Below are positions 14,075 to 21,632 of a stretch of 24,105 nt of DNA, one piece after another. The position numbers and the translations under genes were made by a program. The notes beneath the pieces are model-generated. The model was given only the letters and a program-made list of their open reading frames with translations. It was not told the DNA's origin and did no database searches. The stretch is from Nanohaloarchaea archaeon PL-Br10_U2g5 (GTDB lineage: Archaea > Halobacteriota > Halobacteria > Halobacteriales > Haloferacaceae). Position 1 is the stretch's first letter, and every line of letters starts with the position of its first letter. Where the stretch lies: NCBI GenBank assembly GCA_001564205.1, contig LKMY01000004.1, positions 1 to 24,105 on the forward strand, given 5' to 3'.

Positions 14075-15376
14075 ATGGCGACCGATTTCAACTGTTTCGT
14101 TACCAAAGAGTCGATCGAGGGCGACGGTGAGACGGACGGCCCACTCGCAGGGACGACGGTCGCCGTCAAGGACAACATATCCACTGCCGGAATCCGAACC
14201 ACCTGTGGCTCCGAGATGCTGGCCGACTACGTGCCGCCGTACTCCGCGACCGTCGTCGATCGGCTGACGGAGGCGGGCGCAACGATCGTGGGCAAGACGA
14301 ACATGGACGAGTTCGGGATGGGGACGACGACGGAGACCTCCGCGTTCGGCCCCACGCGGAACCCGGTCGACCCGGAACGCGTCCCCGGTGGCTCCTCGGG
14401 CGGGTCGGCGGCGGCGGTCGCCGCCGGTGAGGCCGACGTCGCGCTCGGCTCGGACACGGGCGGCTCGGTCCGCTGTCCGGCCGCGTTCTGTGGTGTCGTC
14501 GGAATCAAGCCCACGTACGGGCTCGTCTCGCGGTACGGTCTCGTCGCGTACGCGAACTCCCTCGAACAGATCGGACCGATCGCGGGCACCGTCGAGGAGG
14601 CGGCCGCCGCGCTCGACGTGATAGCCGGGCCGGACCCGAACGACGGGACGACCCGCGACCTCGCCGATGTTGGGGGCGCAGACCCGAATGCAAGCTACGC
14701 CGCGGCCGCCGACGGCGACGTCGACGGGCTGAGGATCGGGGTCCCGACAGAGCTGTTCGAGGGCGCCGACGAGCGCGTCGTCGAGACCGTCGAAGCGGCG
14801 CTCGCGGATCTTGAGACGCAGGGCGCAGAGACGACCGAGATCTCCCTTCCGTCGGTCGAGCACGCGGTACAGGCGTACTACGTGATCGCGATGGCGGAGG
14901 CGTCCTCGAACCTCGCGCGGTTCGACGGGGTGCGATACGGGAACCGCGCCGAGTCGGACGGGAACTGGAACGAGTCGTTCGCGGAGACCCGCGAAGAGGG
15001 CTTCGGTGCGGAGGTCAAACGTCGGATCCTCCTCGGGACGTACGCGCTCTCGGCGGGCTATCACGACAAGTACTATCAGAAGGCGCAGGACGCCCGCGCC
15101 TGGGTTCGGCAGGACTTTGAAGCGGCCTTCGTGGACGTGGACGTGATCGCGTCGCCGACGATGCCGGTGCTCCCCTTCGAGCTCGGGGAGAGTCTCGACG
15201 ACCCCTTGCGGATGTACCTCGCGGACGCGAACACGACGCCGGTCAACCTCGCGAACCTGCCCGCTATCTCGGTGCCCGCGGGCGAGGCCGACGGGCTCCC
15301 GGTCGGGATCCAGCTCGTCGGACCGAAGTTCGACGAGGAGACGGTGATTCGGACCGCGAGTGCGGTCGAGAACTAA
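14075..15376 (+). CDS. gatA: Glutamyl-tRNA(Gln)/aspartyl-tRNA(Asn) amidotransferase subunit A
   Basis: GatA is the amidase subunit, releasing ammonia from glutamine for the GatB site. The amidase-signature Ser-cisSer-Lys triad is present: K32 in VAVKDNIS, S107 in PGGSSGGSAAAVAAG, and S131 in LGSDTGGSVRCPA. Spacing matches characterised GatA enzymes. The end has IASPTMPVLPFELG and AISVPAGEADGLPVGIQLVGP, typical of the family. At 433 aa it is slightly shorter than bacterial GatA (about 485), as the N-terminal ~45 residues are abbreviated; this is common in haloarchaea. It abuts gatC and is surely cotranscribed. Confidence 0.96.
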   Translation: MATDFNCFVTKESIEGDGETDGPLAGTTVAVKDNISTAGIRTTCGSEMLADYVPPYSATVVDRLTEAGATIVGKTNMDEFGMGTTTETSAFGPTRNPVDPERVPGGSSGGSAAAVAAGEADVALGSDTGGSVRCPAAFCGVVGIKPTYGLVSRYGLVAYANSLEQIGPIAGTVEEAAAALDVIAGPDPNDGTTRDLADVGGADPNASYAAAADGDVDGLRIGVPTELFEGADERVVETVEAALADLETQGAETTEISLPSVEHAVQAYYVIAMAEASSNLARFDGVRYGNRAESDGNWNESFAETREEGFGAEVKRRILLGTYALSAGYHDKYYQKAQDARAWVRQDFEAAFVDVDVIASPTMPVLPFELGESLDDPLRMYLADANTTPVNLANLPAISVPAGEADGLPVGIQLVGPKFDEETVIRTASAVEN

Positions 15377-15418
15377 CTCCAACCAATTCGGCGAAACCCG
15401 TCTTAACCGTCTGGGACA

Positions 15419-15427
15419 CTTATTTTC
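15419..15427 (+). promoter_or_regulatory. TATA element of the membrane protein at 15454
   Basis: CTTATTTTC is centred about 31 nt before ATG 15454, so the mRNA leader should be very short. It separates this gene from gatCA. Confidence 0.45.
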
Positions 15428-15453
15428 GCTCCCCGACTTCGCCCGGACGCATC

Positions 15454-16053
15454 ATGACCAACGACGACTCTGTTTCGACGAGAAGCTTCGATCACGGCAC
15501 CGTCCGCTCCGCCAGCCGCGTCGCGCTCGGGGCACTCGTGCTGGTCGCAGTACTGTATCTGTTGACCGCGCTACCGGGAGCAGACCGGCTGATCCCCCTG
15601 ACGCCGGTGACGTTTGCGGCGGTCGCGACCGCGGTCTTCACGCTTGCCATTGTTGCGCTTATTTTGTACGCTGCGCCGCGGTTCGCGTCGCTGGCACAGA
15701 CGAGCCTTCACCGGAGCGACGCGACCGATCACGTCGAAGCCGTCTCGGAGAACGTCGGCGGTGTGGTATACTGGCTCGTCGTGCTCGTTGCGGTGTTGAT
15801 CGCACACGCGGGGCTTGCCGGCGCGCTCATGCCGCTTTTCGGCGGCGCCGAGTGGGCTTACGACGCCGCGTTCCTGTTCGTCTCGCTCGTCCCGCTTGTG
15901 TTCCTCGTTGCTCGGTTAACCGTAACAGTCGACCCGCTCTCCACCGTCGTCGCTGATCGCGTCGCCGGGGACGAGCCGCGCGAGCAGCCGGAACACGATT
16001 CAACCGGCGAGGACGCCACGGGCACGTCGAAAGATGGAGCCGAAACCCAGTAG
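15454..16053 (+). CDS. Haloarchaeal four-helix membrane protein, unknown function
   Basis: This 199-aa protein has four likely transmembrane helices (about residues 22-40, 50-73, 102-126 and 136-156). A hydrophilic loop between the second and third (75-100, containing HRSDATDHVEAVSENVGG) and a long charged tail (157-199, rich in D, E and T) are the only soluble parts. There is no signal peptide. I recognise no catalytic motif; it resembles small conserved haloarchaeal membrane proteins that carry only DUF-type names. It has its own promoter, and the DUF5797-like gene follows after 44 nt, perhaps on the same transcript. Confidence 0.75.
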   Translation: MTNDDSVSTRSFDHGTVRSASRVALGALVLVAVLYLLTALPGADRLIPLTPVTFAAVATAVFTLAIVALILYAAPRFASLAQTSLHRSDATDHVEAVSENVGGVVYWLVVLVAVLIAHAGLAGALMPLFGGAEWAYDAAFLFVSLVPLVFLVARLTVTVDPLSTVVADRVAGDEPREQPEHDSTGEDATGTSKDGAETQ

Positions 16054-16097
16054 AGGCGATCCGGAACGCCCATAGCCGCCCCGGAGAACGGAGTGGT

Positions 16098-16604
16098 ATG
16101 TCGCTGACTGACGAGGAACGGAGCCGGCTCGCCGACATCGTTCGGCTCCAGCCGACGAAGAACGGGGAGCTACAGGAAGCGTGGGGGCTCGAAAGCGGCA
16201 GCGAGGTCCACCAGTACCTCGAGAATCACCTCAAGGAGTACTACTACCGCGACGACGACAGCCTGATCCGGTCAACGGCCGAGGCGAACGAGCTCGTCGA
16301 CGTCGAGCCCGGGATCGAGGCCGACGCGGTCGCGAGGGGCGCTGCCCCGGAGACGATCCGTGTCCCGGAACTGGAAGCGCAGGTGTTCGAGGTCGTCGCA
16401 GGTCCTGACGAGCGGTCGCAGTCAGTCGTCAGCGTGCTCAACGCTGTCCGAGAGGCGTTCGATATCGACCCCGATGTCGACGAGGTGCGACGCGCGCTTC
16501 GGAGTCTCGAGCGCAAGAACGTCGTCGAAGTGGTGTACCGCACCGTTCCGACGTTCAAGCTCGCCGTCGAACGCGATGCGGTGACGGTCGAAATCAACGA
16601 GTGA
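16098..16604 (+). CDS. DUF5797-like protein, probable winged-helix
   Basis: This 168-aa soluble acidic protein begins MSLTDEERSRLADIVRLQPT. Residues 1-60 look like a helix-turn-helix (LADIVRLQPTKNGELQEAWGLESGSEVHQYLENHL). Residues 95-168 look like a second winged-helix unit (VFEVVAGPDERSQSVVSVLNAVREAF ... RALRSLERKNVVEVVYRTVPTFKL). I match it, from memory, to the haloarchaeal DUF5797 family, whose function is not established. A DNA-binding role is inference from the shape. GGAG stands at the -10 region of the ATG (16098). The stop lies 122 nt before the acyl-CoA ligase. Confidence 0.7.
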   Translation: MSLTDEERSRLADIVRLQPTKNGELQEAWGLESGSEVHQYLENHLKEYYYRDDDSLIRSTAEANELVDVEPGIEADAVARGAAPETIRVPELEAQVFEVVAGPDERSQSVVSVLNAVREAFDIDPDVDEVRRALRSLERKNVVEVVYRTVPTFKLAVERDAVTVEINE

Positions 16605-16691
16605 GCAACACGCGGAACGGCTACCAGTCGAGGACGCTCTCGCGATCGGTCACCCCAACCGCAGCGAACGGCTCGATCGCGCGCCGGCCGC

Positions 16692-16706
16692 AAACGCTTT
16701 TATTAA
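16692..16706 (+). promoter_or_regulatory. BRE/TATA element of the acyl-CoA ligase gene
   Basis: AAACGCTTTTATTAA lies 21-35 nt before ATG 16727, so a leaderless mRNA is predicted. The AT-rich stretch continues to the start codon. Confidence 0.55.
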
Positions 16707-16726
16707 TCATAAATAGTTATAAACTG

Positions 16727-18343
16727 ATGCGGAAGCCACTACTGACGACCGACTTTCTGGACCGAGCGCGCCGGCACTACGCGGACAAAGAGGCCATCCT
16801 CGCCGCGGACGGGACTCGGTACACCTATGAGGAGCTTGGAGAGCGAGCCGATCGGTTCTCTGCCGTGTTACAGGAGCGCGGGATAGAGAAGGGAAACCGC
16901 GTCGCCGTGCTGGACCCGAACACCCACTATCACCTCGAAGCCGCCTACGGTGTCATGCAGATCGGTGCGGTCCACACCCCGCTGAACTACCGACTCACGC
17001 CCGAAGACTTCGCTTACATGCTTTCCGACGCCGGCGTTGACGCGATATACGCTGACGCCGAGTACGCCGAAAAAATCGAGGCCATCCGCGATGATGTACC
17101 GACGGAGACGTTCATTACGAACGACACCGACGCGGTCGTGGGCGATTGGGAGTCGTTCGACGAGACGCTGGCCGCGGCCGATCCTGCCGCCTACGAGCGG
17201 CCGAAAATGGACGAAGACGAGGTGATCACGATCAACTACACCTCTGGAACGACGGGCGATCCGAAAGGCGTCTGTCGGACGCACCGTGCGGAGACGCTCC
17301 ACGCGTACCTCATTGCTATCCACCAGGAGCTCACCGACGATGACGTCTATCTCTGGACGCTTCCGATGTTCCACGTCAACGGATGGGGCCACATCTACGC
17401 GGTCACCGGGATGGGTGCGCGTCACATCTGTACCCGCGGCGTCGACGTCGCAGAGGTGTTCGACCGCATCCGAACTGAAGACGTCTCGTACTTCTGTGCG
17501 GCGCCGACCGTGCTCAACATGCTCGGCGACCACTACGCGGACCACGGCGGCCCGACGACCGGAGCGAACGACGTGCGCGTGGCCACCGCGGGAGCGGCAC
17601 CACCGGCGGCGACGATCCGGACCGTCGAATCGGAGTTCGATTGGGAGCTCAAACACGTGTACGGCGCGACAGAGACCGGACCACTCATCACGACCTCCGA
17701 CGCCAAGCGTCACTACGATGCCGGGGCGGACGACCGATTTGCCGTCAAGAAGACGCAAGGGATCGGCTACCTCGGCACTGACGTGCGCGTCGTCGACGAG
17801 CACGGAGACGACGTGGCAGCCGACGGCGAGACGATCGGTGAGGTCGTCGTCCGCGGCAATCAGGTGATGGACCGCTACTGGAACAAGCCCGAGGCGACCG
17901 AGGAGGCCTTTTCAGAGCGACTGGAAGGGTACTACCACATGGGCGATCTCGCGGTCGTCGACGGCGACGGCTTCATCTCGATTCAGGACCGGAAGAAGGA
18001 TATCATCATCTCCGGCGGCGAGAACATCTCCTCGATCGAACTAGAGGACACACTGTTCGAACACGACGCCGTCGCCGACGTCGCCGTCATCCCGACCCCT
18101 GACGAGCGGTGGGGTGAGACGCCGAAGGCGTTCGTCGTCCCCGAGAACGGGAATCCCGATCACCCGGGAGCGACCGACGAAGAGCTCCGCGAGTTCGTCC
18201 GCGACCGCGTTGCGACGTACAAAACGCCCGGTGCGGTCGAGTTCATTGAGGAACTGCCGACGACGGCGACCGGGAAGATCCAGAAGTACGAGCTCAGAGA
18301 ACGCGAATGGGACGACGAGGAGCGGATGGTCGGCGAGGGATAG
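16727..18343 (+). CDS. AMP-forming acyl-CoA ligase (fatty acyl-CoA synthetase-like)
   Basis: This 538-aa ANL-superfamily enzyme has all core motifs: the AMP-binding loop YTSGTTGDPKG (171-181), the aromatic/acyl-pocket region WTLPMFHVNGWGH, the YGATETGP motif that contacts adenine, the hinge/D-motif MGDLAVVDGDGFISIQDRKKD, the IISGGENISS turn, and catalytic lysine K517 in TATGKIQKYELR. It activates a carboxylic acid with ATP and transfers it to CoA. The sequence type resembles medium/long-chain fatty acid ligases with FHVNGWG, so a fatty or aromatic acid is likely, but substrate is not determinable. ATG 16727 fits the TATA spacing; the frame upstream to 16601 overlaps the previous gene and lacks similarity. 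Confidence 0.92.
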   Translation: MRKPLLTTDFLDRARRHYADKEAILAADGTRYTYEELGERADRFSAVLQERGIEKGNRVAVLDPNTHYHLEAAYGVMQIGAVHTPLNYRLTPEDFAYMLSDAGVDAIYADAEYAEKIEAIRDDVPTETFITNDTDAVVGDWESFDETLAAADPAAYERPKMDEDEVITINYTSGTTGDPKGVCRTHRAETLHAYLIAIHQELTDDDVYLWTLPMFHVNGWGHIYAVTGMGARHICTRGVDVAEVFDRIRTEDVSYFCAAPTVLNMLGDHYADHGGPTTGANDVRVATAGAAPPAATIRTVESEFDWELKHVYGATETGPLITTSDAKRHYDAGADDRFAVKKTQGIGYLGTDVRVVDEHGDDVAADGETIGEVVVRGNQVMDRYWNKPEATEEAFSERLEGYYHMGDLAVVDGDGFISIQDRKKDIIISGGENISSIELEDTLFEHDAVADVAVIPTPDERWGETPKAFVVPENGNPDHPGATDEELREFVRDRVATYKTPGAVEFIEELPTTATGKIQKYELREREWDDEERMVGEG

Positions 18344-18398
18344 CCGTTCTGCAACTCCGTGGCGTCGTTTCTCGTACACCGCTACTCTGCACACCCGT

Positions 18399-19106
18399 CT
18401 ACCGCTCGGCGATCGCATCGATCCGCTCGCCGATCCGCGCCATCGTCGCGTCCGAAAGCCCGTGACCGTCCCCGGGCTCGATCCGACAGTCGACGGTCGC
18501 GCCGGCTCGTCTGAACGCGTCTGCGGTCGCCCGCACGCGAGACGCAGAAACAGACGGGTCGTCCTCGCTGCTGTCGAGCGCGACCGGCGTCCCGGCGAGC
18601 CGGCCGCGGTCCGCCTCGCTTCTTTCCGACGCGCTGTCGACTCGTCCAGTCTCGACATCGCGATCGATGAGGTCCTCGCTCGGGAGCGCGGCGGAGACGA
18701 CGAACGCGCCCCCGTACTGCCGAGGGCGACGCCGAAGGAACTCGGTCACGACGCTGCCGCCCTGTGAGATTCCGATGAGTACGACACGCTCGGAGGGGAT
18801 CCCGATCGCCCCGGCGACGTCGACTGCCGCGGCGACGCAGTCGACCGCCGACGTCAGCGCCGGCTCGTTGGCACCGATCGGGGCGTCGTGTCGCGTTGGG
18901 AACCAGCTCGATCGGACAGCTCCCGGCGCGAGCAGGGCGGTTCCCGGCCGGTAGAACTCGTCGGCGAGCCGGACTATCCCCTCGGGCGTCCCGCCGCGAC
19001 CGTGGACGAGGACGACCGCAATCTCGGCGCCGGCTGCCGGCGCGCCTCCCGTAACGAGCGTCGCGTCGGCGTGCGGGCCGTCGATACCGCCGAGTCGGCG
19101 AGTCAT
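18399..19106 (-). CDS. Alpha/beta hydrolase, phospholipase/carboxylesterase type (MhqD-like)
   Basis: This 235-aa serine hydrolase has VVLVHGRGGTPEGI at residues 31-44 (oxyanion loop), nucleophile S114 in GISQGGSV, aspartate D183 in SEDDPSVS, and histidine H215 in GDGHGLS, giving a full triad in the order of the esterase/phospholipase family (Pfam Abhydrolase_2 type). The region LLAPGAVRSSWFP (58-70) also matches that family. Translation overlaps the dioxygenase stop by ATGA (19103-19106). Bacillus MhqD and MhqO form a comparable pair induced by quinones, so hydrolysis of a ring-cleavage product is a reasonable hypothesis. No secretion signal is seen, so it is cytosolic. Confidence 0.85.
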   Translation of the reverse strand: MTRRLGGIDGPHADATLVTGGAPAAGAEIAVVLVHGRGGTPEGIVRLADEFYRPGTALLAPGAVRSSWFPTRHDAPIGANEPALTSAVDCVAAAVDVAGAIGIPSERVVLIGISQGGSVVTEFLRRRPRQYGGAFVVSAALPSEDLIDRDVETGRVDSASERSEADRGRLAGTPVALDSSEDDPSVSASRVRATADAFRRAGATVDCRIEPGDGHGLSDATMARIGERIDAIAER

Positions 19107-20161
19107 TTTCCGTTGGCGTCGTCGCTCGGTCCGTCGCGGAGTTCGTCGGTACTCTCGAAGGGCGGAAGCTGGCTCTCGATCAGCTCTCGGTCCGGCTCGA
19201 ACCGGGGCGGGAGGTACAGCTCCGTCGCGTGACCCTCGGTCTCTGGGTCTGCGAGCCCCGAACCAGTGGGGCCGACCGTCCCCGTGGGAGCGTCAGCAGT
19301 TGGTCGCTCCGTCGCGAGTTCCACCAGCAACCCGCCGGGGCCCCGAACGTACAGCGAGTGGAAGAAGTGCCGGTCCTTGACTCGGGAGACGTCATACCCC
19401 CGCTCGCGGAACAGGTCGTGCCAATCGAGCAAGGTTTCCCGGTCGGCGACTCGCACCGCGGCGTGATGGAGCGTTCCCGGTCCCTCGCGGAGATACGGCG
19501 CGTCCCGGTCGAGCAAGTCGATCACGGTCGCCCGGTCGCCCGACGCGCGGTAGCGGATCCGATCACCGAACTCGGTCTCGTACTCGAACCCGAGGGTGTC
19601 GAGCACGCTCGCGGTTCCGTACGGGTTCGCGGACAGCGCGGCGACTCCGTACAACCCTCGGATCGCTGCGGATTCCGGAACCGGATCGTCGGAGTCGCGG
19701 CCGCGGTCGACCCACGGATCCCCCTCCACGTCGCTCTCGACGAGTTCGATCCGCGTCCCAGAGGGGTCGGTGAAACCGATCAGCGAGTCGCCGAAGCGGT
19801 GCTGAGTACCCCCGTCATCGGACGCGTTGGTGTCGACGTGGATGTCGATGTCGACCCCCCGATCGGTCAATCGCTCGCGCCAGTAGCCGAGCGATTCGGG
19901 CGGCACCGCGAACGCGACGCTCTCGTAGCCGGGTTTTCCGGTTCGTCCCGGGTCGGCGGTCGGGTCCGGAAACGCGGTGAACACGGAGCCGGGCAATCCC
20001 GTAGCGTCACCGAAGTAGAGGTGATACTGGAGGATGTCTTCGTAGTTCACGGTTCGCCGGAGCAGTCGGAGCCCGAGGAGGTCGCCGTAGAACGCGGCGT
20101 GCGTCGCCGCGTCACCGACGATCGCGGTCACGTGGTGGAGCCCCGGCGTGTCAGAGAGCAT
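19103..20161 (-). CDS. VOC-family ring-cleaving dioxygenase (MhqO-like)
   Basis: This 352-aa protein has two vicinal-oxygen-chelate modules. The first begins GLHHVTAIVGDAATHAAFYG (H9/H10) and ends with GTRIELVESD (E139). The second begins LHHAAVRVADRETLLDWHDL (H232/H233), has FFHSLYVRGPGG (H268), and ends LLVELATE (E281). His-His-Glu is the metal-ligand set of extradiol-type dioxygenases, so Fe(II)- or Mn(II)-dependent cleavage of a hydroquinone or catechol is likely. In the Bacillus MhqO group the reaction is assumed rather than fully proven. It is the first gene of a coupled pair with the hydrolase. TTTGGA about 27 nt upstream of ATG 20161 is a weak promoter candidate; no aromatic-catabolism genes are adjacent. 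Confidence 0.87.
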   Translation of the reverse strand: MLSDTPGLHHVTAIVGDAATHAAFYGDLLGLRLLRRTVNYEDILQYHLYFGDATGLPGSVFTAFPDPTADPGRTGKPGYESVAFAVPPESLGYWRERLTDRGVDIDIHVDTNASDDGGTQHRFGDSLIGFTDPSGTRIELVESDVEGDPWVDRGRDSDDPVPESAAIRGLYGVAALSANPYGTASVLDTLGFEYETEFGDRIRYRASGDRATVIDLLDRDAPYLREGPGTLHHAAVRVADRETLLDWHDLFRERGYDVSRVKDRHFFHSLYVRGPGGLLVELATERPTADAPTGTVGPTGSGLADPETEGHATELYLPPRFEPDRELIESQLPPFESTDELRDGPSDDANGK

Positions 20162-20239
20162 GGACTGTCTCTGGGATGCCCGTGTCCAAACCGATGTCGG
20201 TCGTCTACGGCTCGGTTCGCTGCTGTTCGCTCTCGACCG

Positions 20240-20605
20240 TCAAGCCAGCCACATCAGTCGGACGTTACTCACGGTGAGAAACGTGCCGACGACCGTGAGC
20301 AACACCGGCGGGAAGTAGTAGAGCAGGCCGTCTCCTTCGCGAGCGCCGTAGACGCAGATCCAGAGCATCACGAGGTAGACGGCGATCTTCAGTCCGACGA
20401 GGCCGGCGAGTCCGAACGCGTCGAGCGCGAGGACGACGACCGGGTTCCCCTCTTCGATCGCCGGAACGTATCGAAGAAAGGCGATAGTCGAGACGATATC
20501 CCCGACGCCGTACGTGGCGGTCGCCGCGATCCACAGCCAGTAGAACTCCTGTGGGCGACGGCGGTAGGCGGGACGGCGACGAGTTCGGTCGCGAGAGCGG
20601 ACCAC
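20240..20605 (-). CDS. Small haloarchaeal membrane protein (DUF5658-like)
   Basis: This 121-aa protein has a basic N-terminus (VRSRDRTRRRPAYRRRPQ) and then three hydrophobic helices (about 22-45, 52-80 and 92-117), the second preceded by RYVPAIEEGNPVV. The E-x-NPVV segment between helices occurs in small membrane proteins that I associate, from memory, with DUF5658; function unknown. The basic N-terminus suggests that it faces the cytoplasm. The only in-frame start before the first helix is GTG at 20605. It is divergent from nth, 121 nt away, and follows mhqO's promoter side by 78 nt. Confidence 0.7.
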   Translation of the reverse strand: MVRSRDRTRRRPAYRRRPQEFYWLWIAATATYGVGDIVSTIAFLRYVPAIEEGNPVVVLALDAFGLAGLVGLKIAVYLVMLWICVYGAREGDGLLYYFPPVLLTVVGTFLTVSNVRLMWLA

Positions 20606-20714
20606 ATGCCACCGTGTTGAGGATTCGATGTGAATCTGCCGATACCACGTGGTCGGTCCCGGGGGAGACGCCCGACTTCGCCGCCGGTTCCGGATCGTTC
20701 AATGTCGACCGGGC

Positions 20715-20720
20715 GGAGGT
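20715..20720 (+). promoter_or_regulatory. Strong Shine-Dalgarno site of nth
   Basis: GGAGGT (followed by GGTCAC) ends six bases before ATG 20727. It is near-perfect complementarity to the 16S rRNA 3' end. It fixes the start codon and implies a leadered mRNA, unlike most neighbouring genes. Confidence 0.6.
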
Positions 20721-20726
20721 GGTCAC

Positions 20727-21410
20727 ATGGGCACGCCACTCGATCCGCGCGAAGCGCAGGTCGCCGAGGTTCTCGACAGGCTGTACGAGGAGTATCCGGA
20801 CTCGACCATCTCGTTGCACTACTCGAACCGATTGGAGCTGCTCATCGCGGTGATCCTCTCGGCACAGTGTACCGACGAACGGGTGAACAAGGTGTGTGCG
20901 GAGCTGTTCGAGACGTACGAGACGCCCGAGGAGTACGCGAACGCGCCGCAAGAAGAGATGGCGGAGGCGATCAACTCGATCACCTACTACAACAACAAAG
21001 CGACGTACATCCGCTCGGCGTGTGCCGATATCGCCGAGAAACACGACGGCGAGGTGCCGGACACGATGTCTGAGTTGACCGATCTCGCCGGCGTCGGCCG
21101 CAAGACGGCCAACGTGGTGCTCCAGCACGGCCACGACGTCGTCGAGGGAATCGTCGTCGACACGCACGTCCAACGGCTCACCCGCCGGCTCGGAATCACG
21201 GACGAGAACAGCCCGAAACGGATCGAGCAAGACCTCCTCGATATCGTTCCGGAATCGGACTGGCAGCAGTTCACTCACCTGATGATAGACCACGGGCGGG
21301 CGACGTGTACTGCGATCAACCCGGACTGTGGCGACTGCGTGCTCGCCGACATCTGTCCGTCCGCGAAGCCGGACGCCGACGTCGACTTGGCGAGTGGCGA
21401 TCCGTGGTAA
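20727..21410 (+). CDS. nth: Endonuclease III (DNA glycosylase/AP lyase)
   Basis: This 227-aa base-excision repair enzyme removes oxidised pyrimidines and nicks the abasic site. The helix-hairpin-helix is LAGVGRKTANVVL (120-132) with catalytic lysine K126. The catalytic aspartate D145 is in VVDTHVQRLTRRLG. The four iron-sulfur cysteines are spaced C-x6-C-x2-C-x5-C (C194, C201, C204, C210), as in E. coli Nth. The frame continues upstream to 20649 without similarity, so the ATG with the strong Shine-Dalgarno is used. The stop TAA (21408-21410) lies inside a tandem repeat. Confidence 0.97.
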   Translation: MGTPLDPREAQVAEVLDRLYEEYPDSTISLHYSNRLELLIAVILSAQCTDERVNKVCAELFETYETPEEYANAPQEEMAEAINSITYYNNKATYIRSACADIAEKHDGEVPDTMSELTDLAGVGRKTANVVLQHGHDVVEGIVVDTHVQRLTRRLGITDENSPKRIEQDLLDIVPESDWQQFTHLMIDHGRATCTAINPDCGDCVLADICPSAKPDADVDLASGDPW

Positions 21411-21472
21411 GTCGGACGGAGTCAACGTGGTAAGTCGGACGGAGTCAACGTGGTGAGTCGGACAGAATCGAC
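21404..21472. repeat. Tandem repeat, 23-bp unit, three copies
   Basis: Copies occupy 21404-21426, 21427-21449 and 21450-21472. Each begins GTGGTAAGTCGGACGG or a near variant. The first two copies are identical; the third differs at four positions. The first copy includes the last codons and stop of nth. There are no spacers, so this is a direct array, not CRISPR. Confidence 0.9.
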
Positions 21473-21520
21473 GCTACTTCTGTGACCGACCACGACGAAT
21501 CCGTTTGATCTGAACAGTGG

Positions 21521-21546
21521 TATATAAAAACCCCATAGATTTGGGG
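21521..21546 (+). promoter_or_regulatory. TATA element followed by inverted repeat upstream of doxX
   Basis: TATATAAAAA (21521-21530) is followed at once by CCCCA-TAGATT-TGGGG (21531-21546), a 5-bp inverted repeat with a six-base loop. This places the repeat between a TATA box and the expected start near 21550, a typical repressor-operator position in archaea. A second TATA-like TTTATG lies closer to doxX at 21590-21595. The surrounding 21500-21600 is the most AT-rich stretch of the region. Confidence 0.4.
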
Positions 21547-21618
21547 AGTTTGAAATATTATTCTATGAAAAAGAGAACTCACTTCTCAATTTATGTGTGT
21601 ATCCATCGTATCCGTAAG

Positions 21619-21626
21619 TGAGGAGA
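21619..21626 (+). promoter_or_regulatory. Shine-Dalgarno site of doxX
   Basis: TGAGGAGA, with GGAG seven bases before ATG 21633, supports this start over the in-frame ATG-like start at 21618. Confidence 0.4.
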
Positions 21627-21632
21627 GACACT

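Noticed and set aside
14018..15382. 454-codon open frame on the minus strand across gatC/gatA
   Set aside because: It is exactly antisense to well-supported gatC and gatA. Its translation is very rich in Arg, Val and Gly without motifs, the usual shadow of high-GC3 haloarchaeal genes.
19229..20620. 463-codon plus-strand frame opposite the VOC dioxygenase
   Set aside because: A shadow of the minus-strand dioxygenase and the small membrane protein; no domains, unusual Arg-rich composition.
20265..21425. 386-codon minus-strand frame opposite nth
   Set aside because: It covers nth, which has all catalytic and iron-sulfur residues, and continues across a different real gene in another frame.
21404..21472. 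CRISPR array
   Set aside because: The copies are adjacent with no unique spacers between them, and no cas gene is present.
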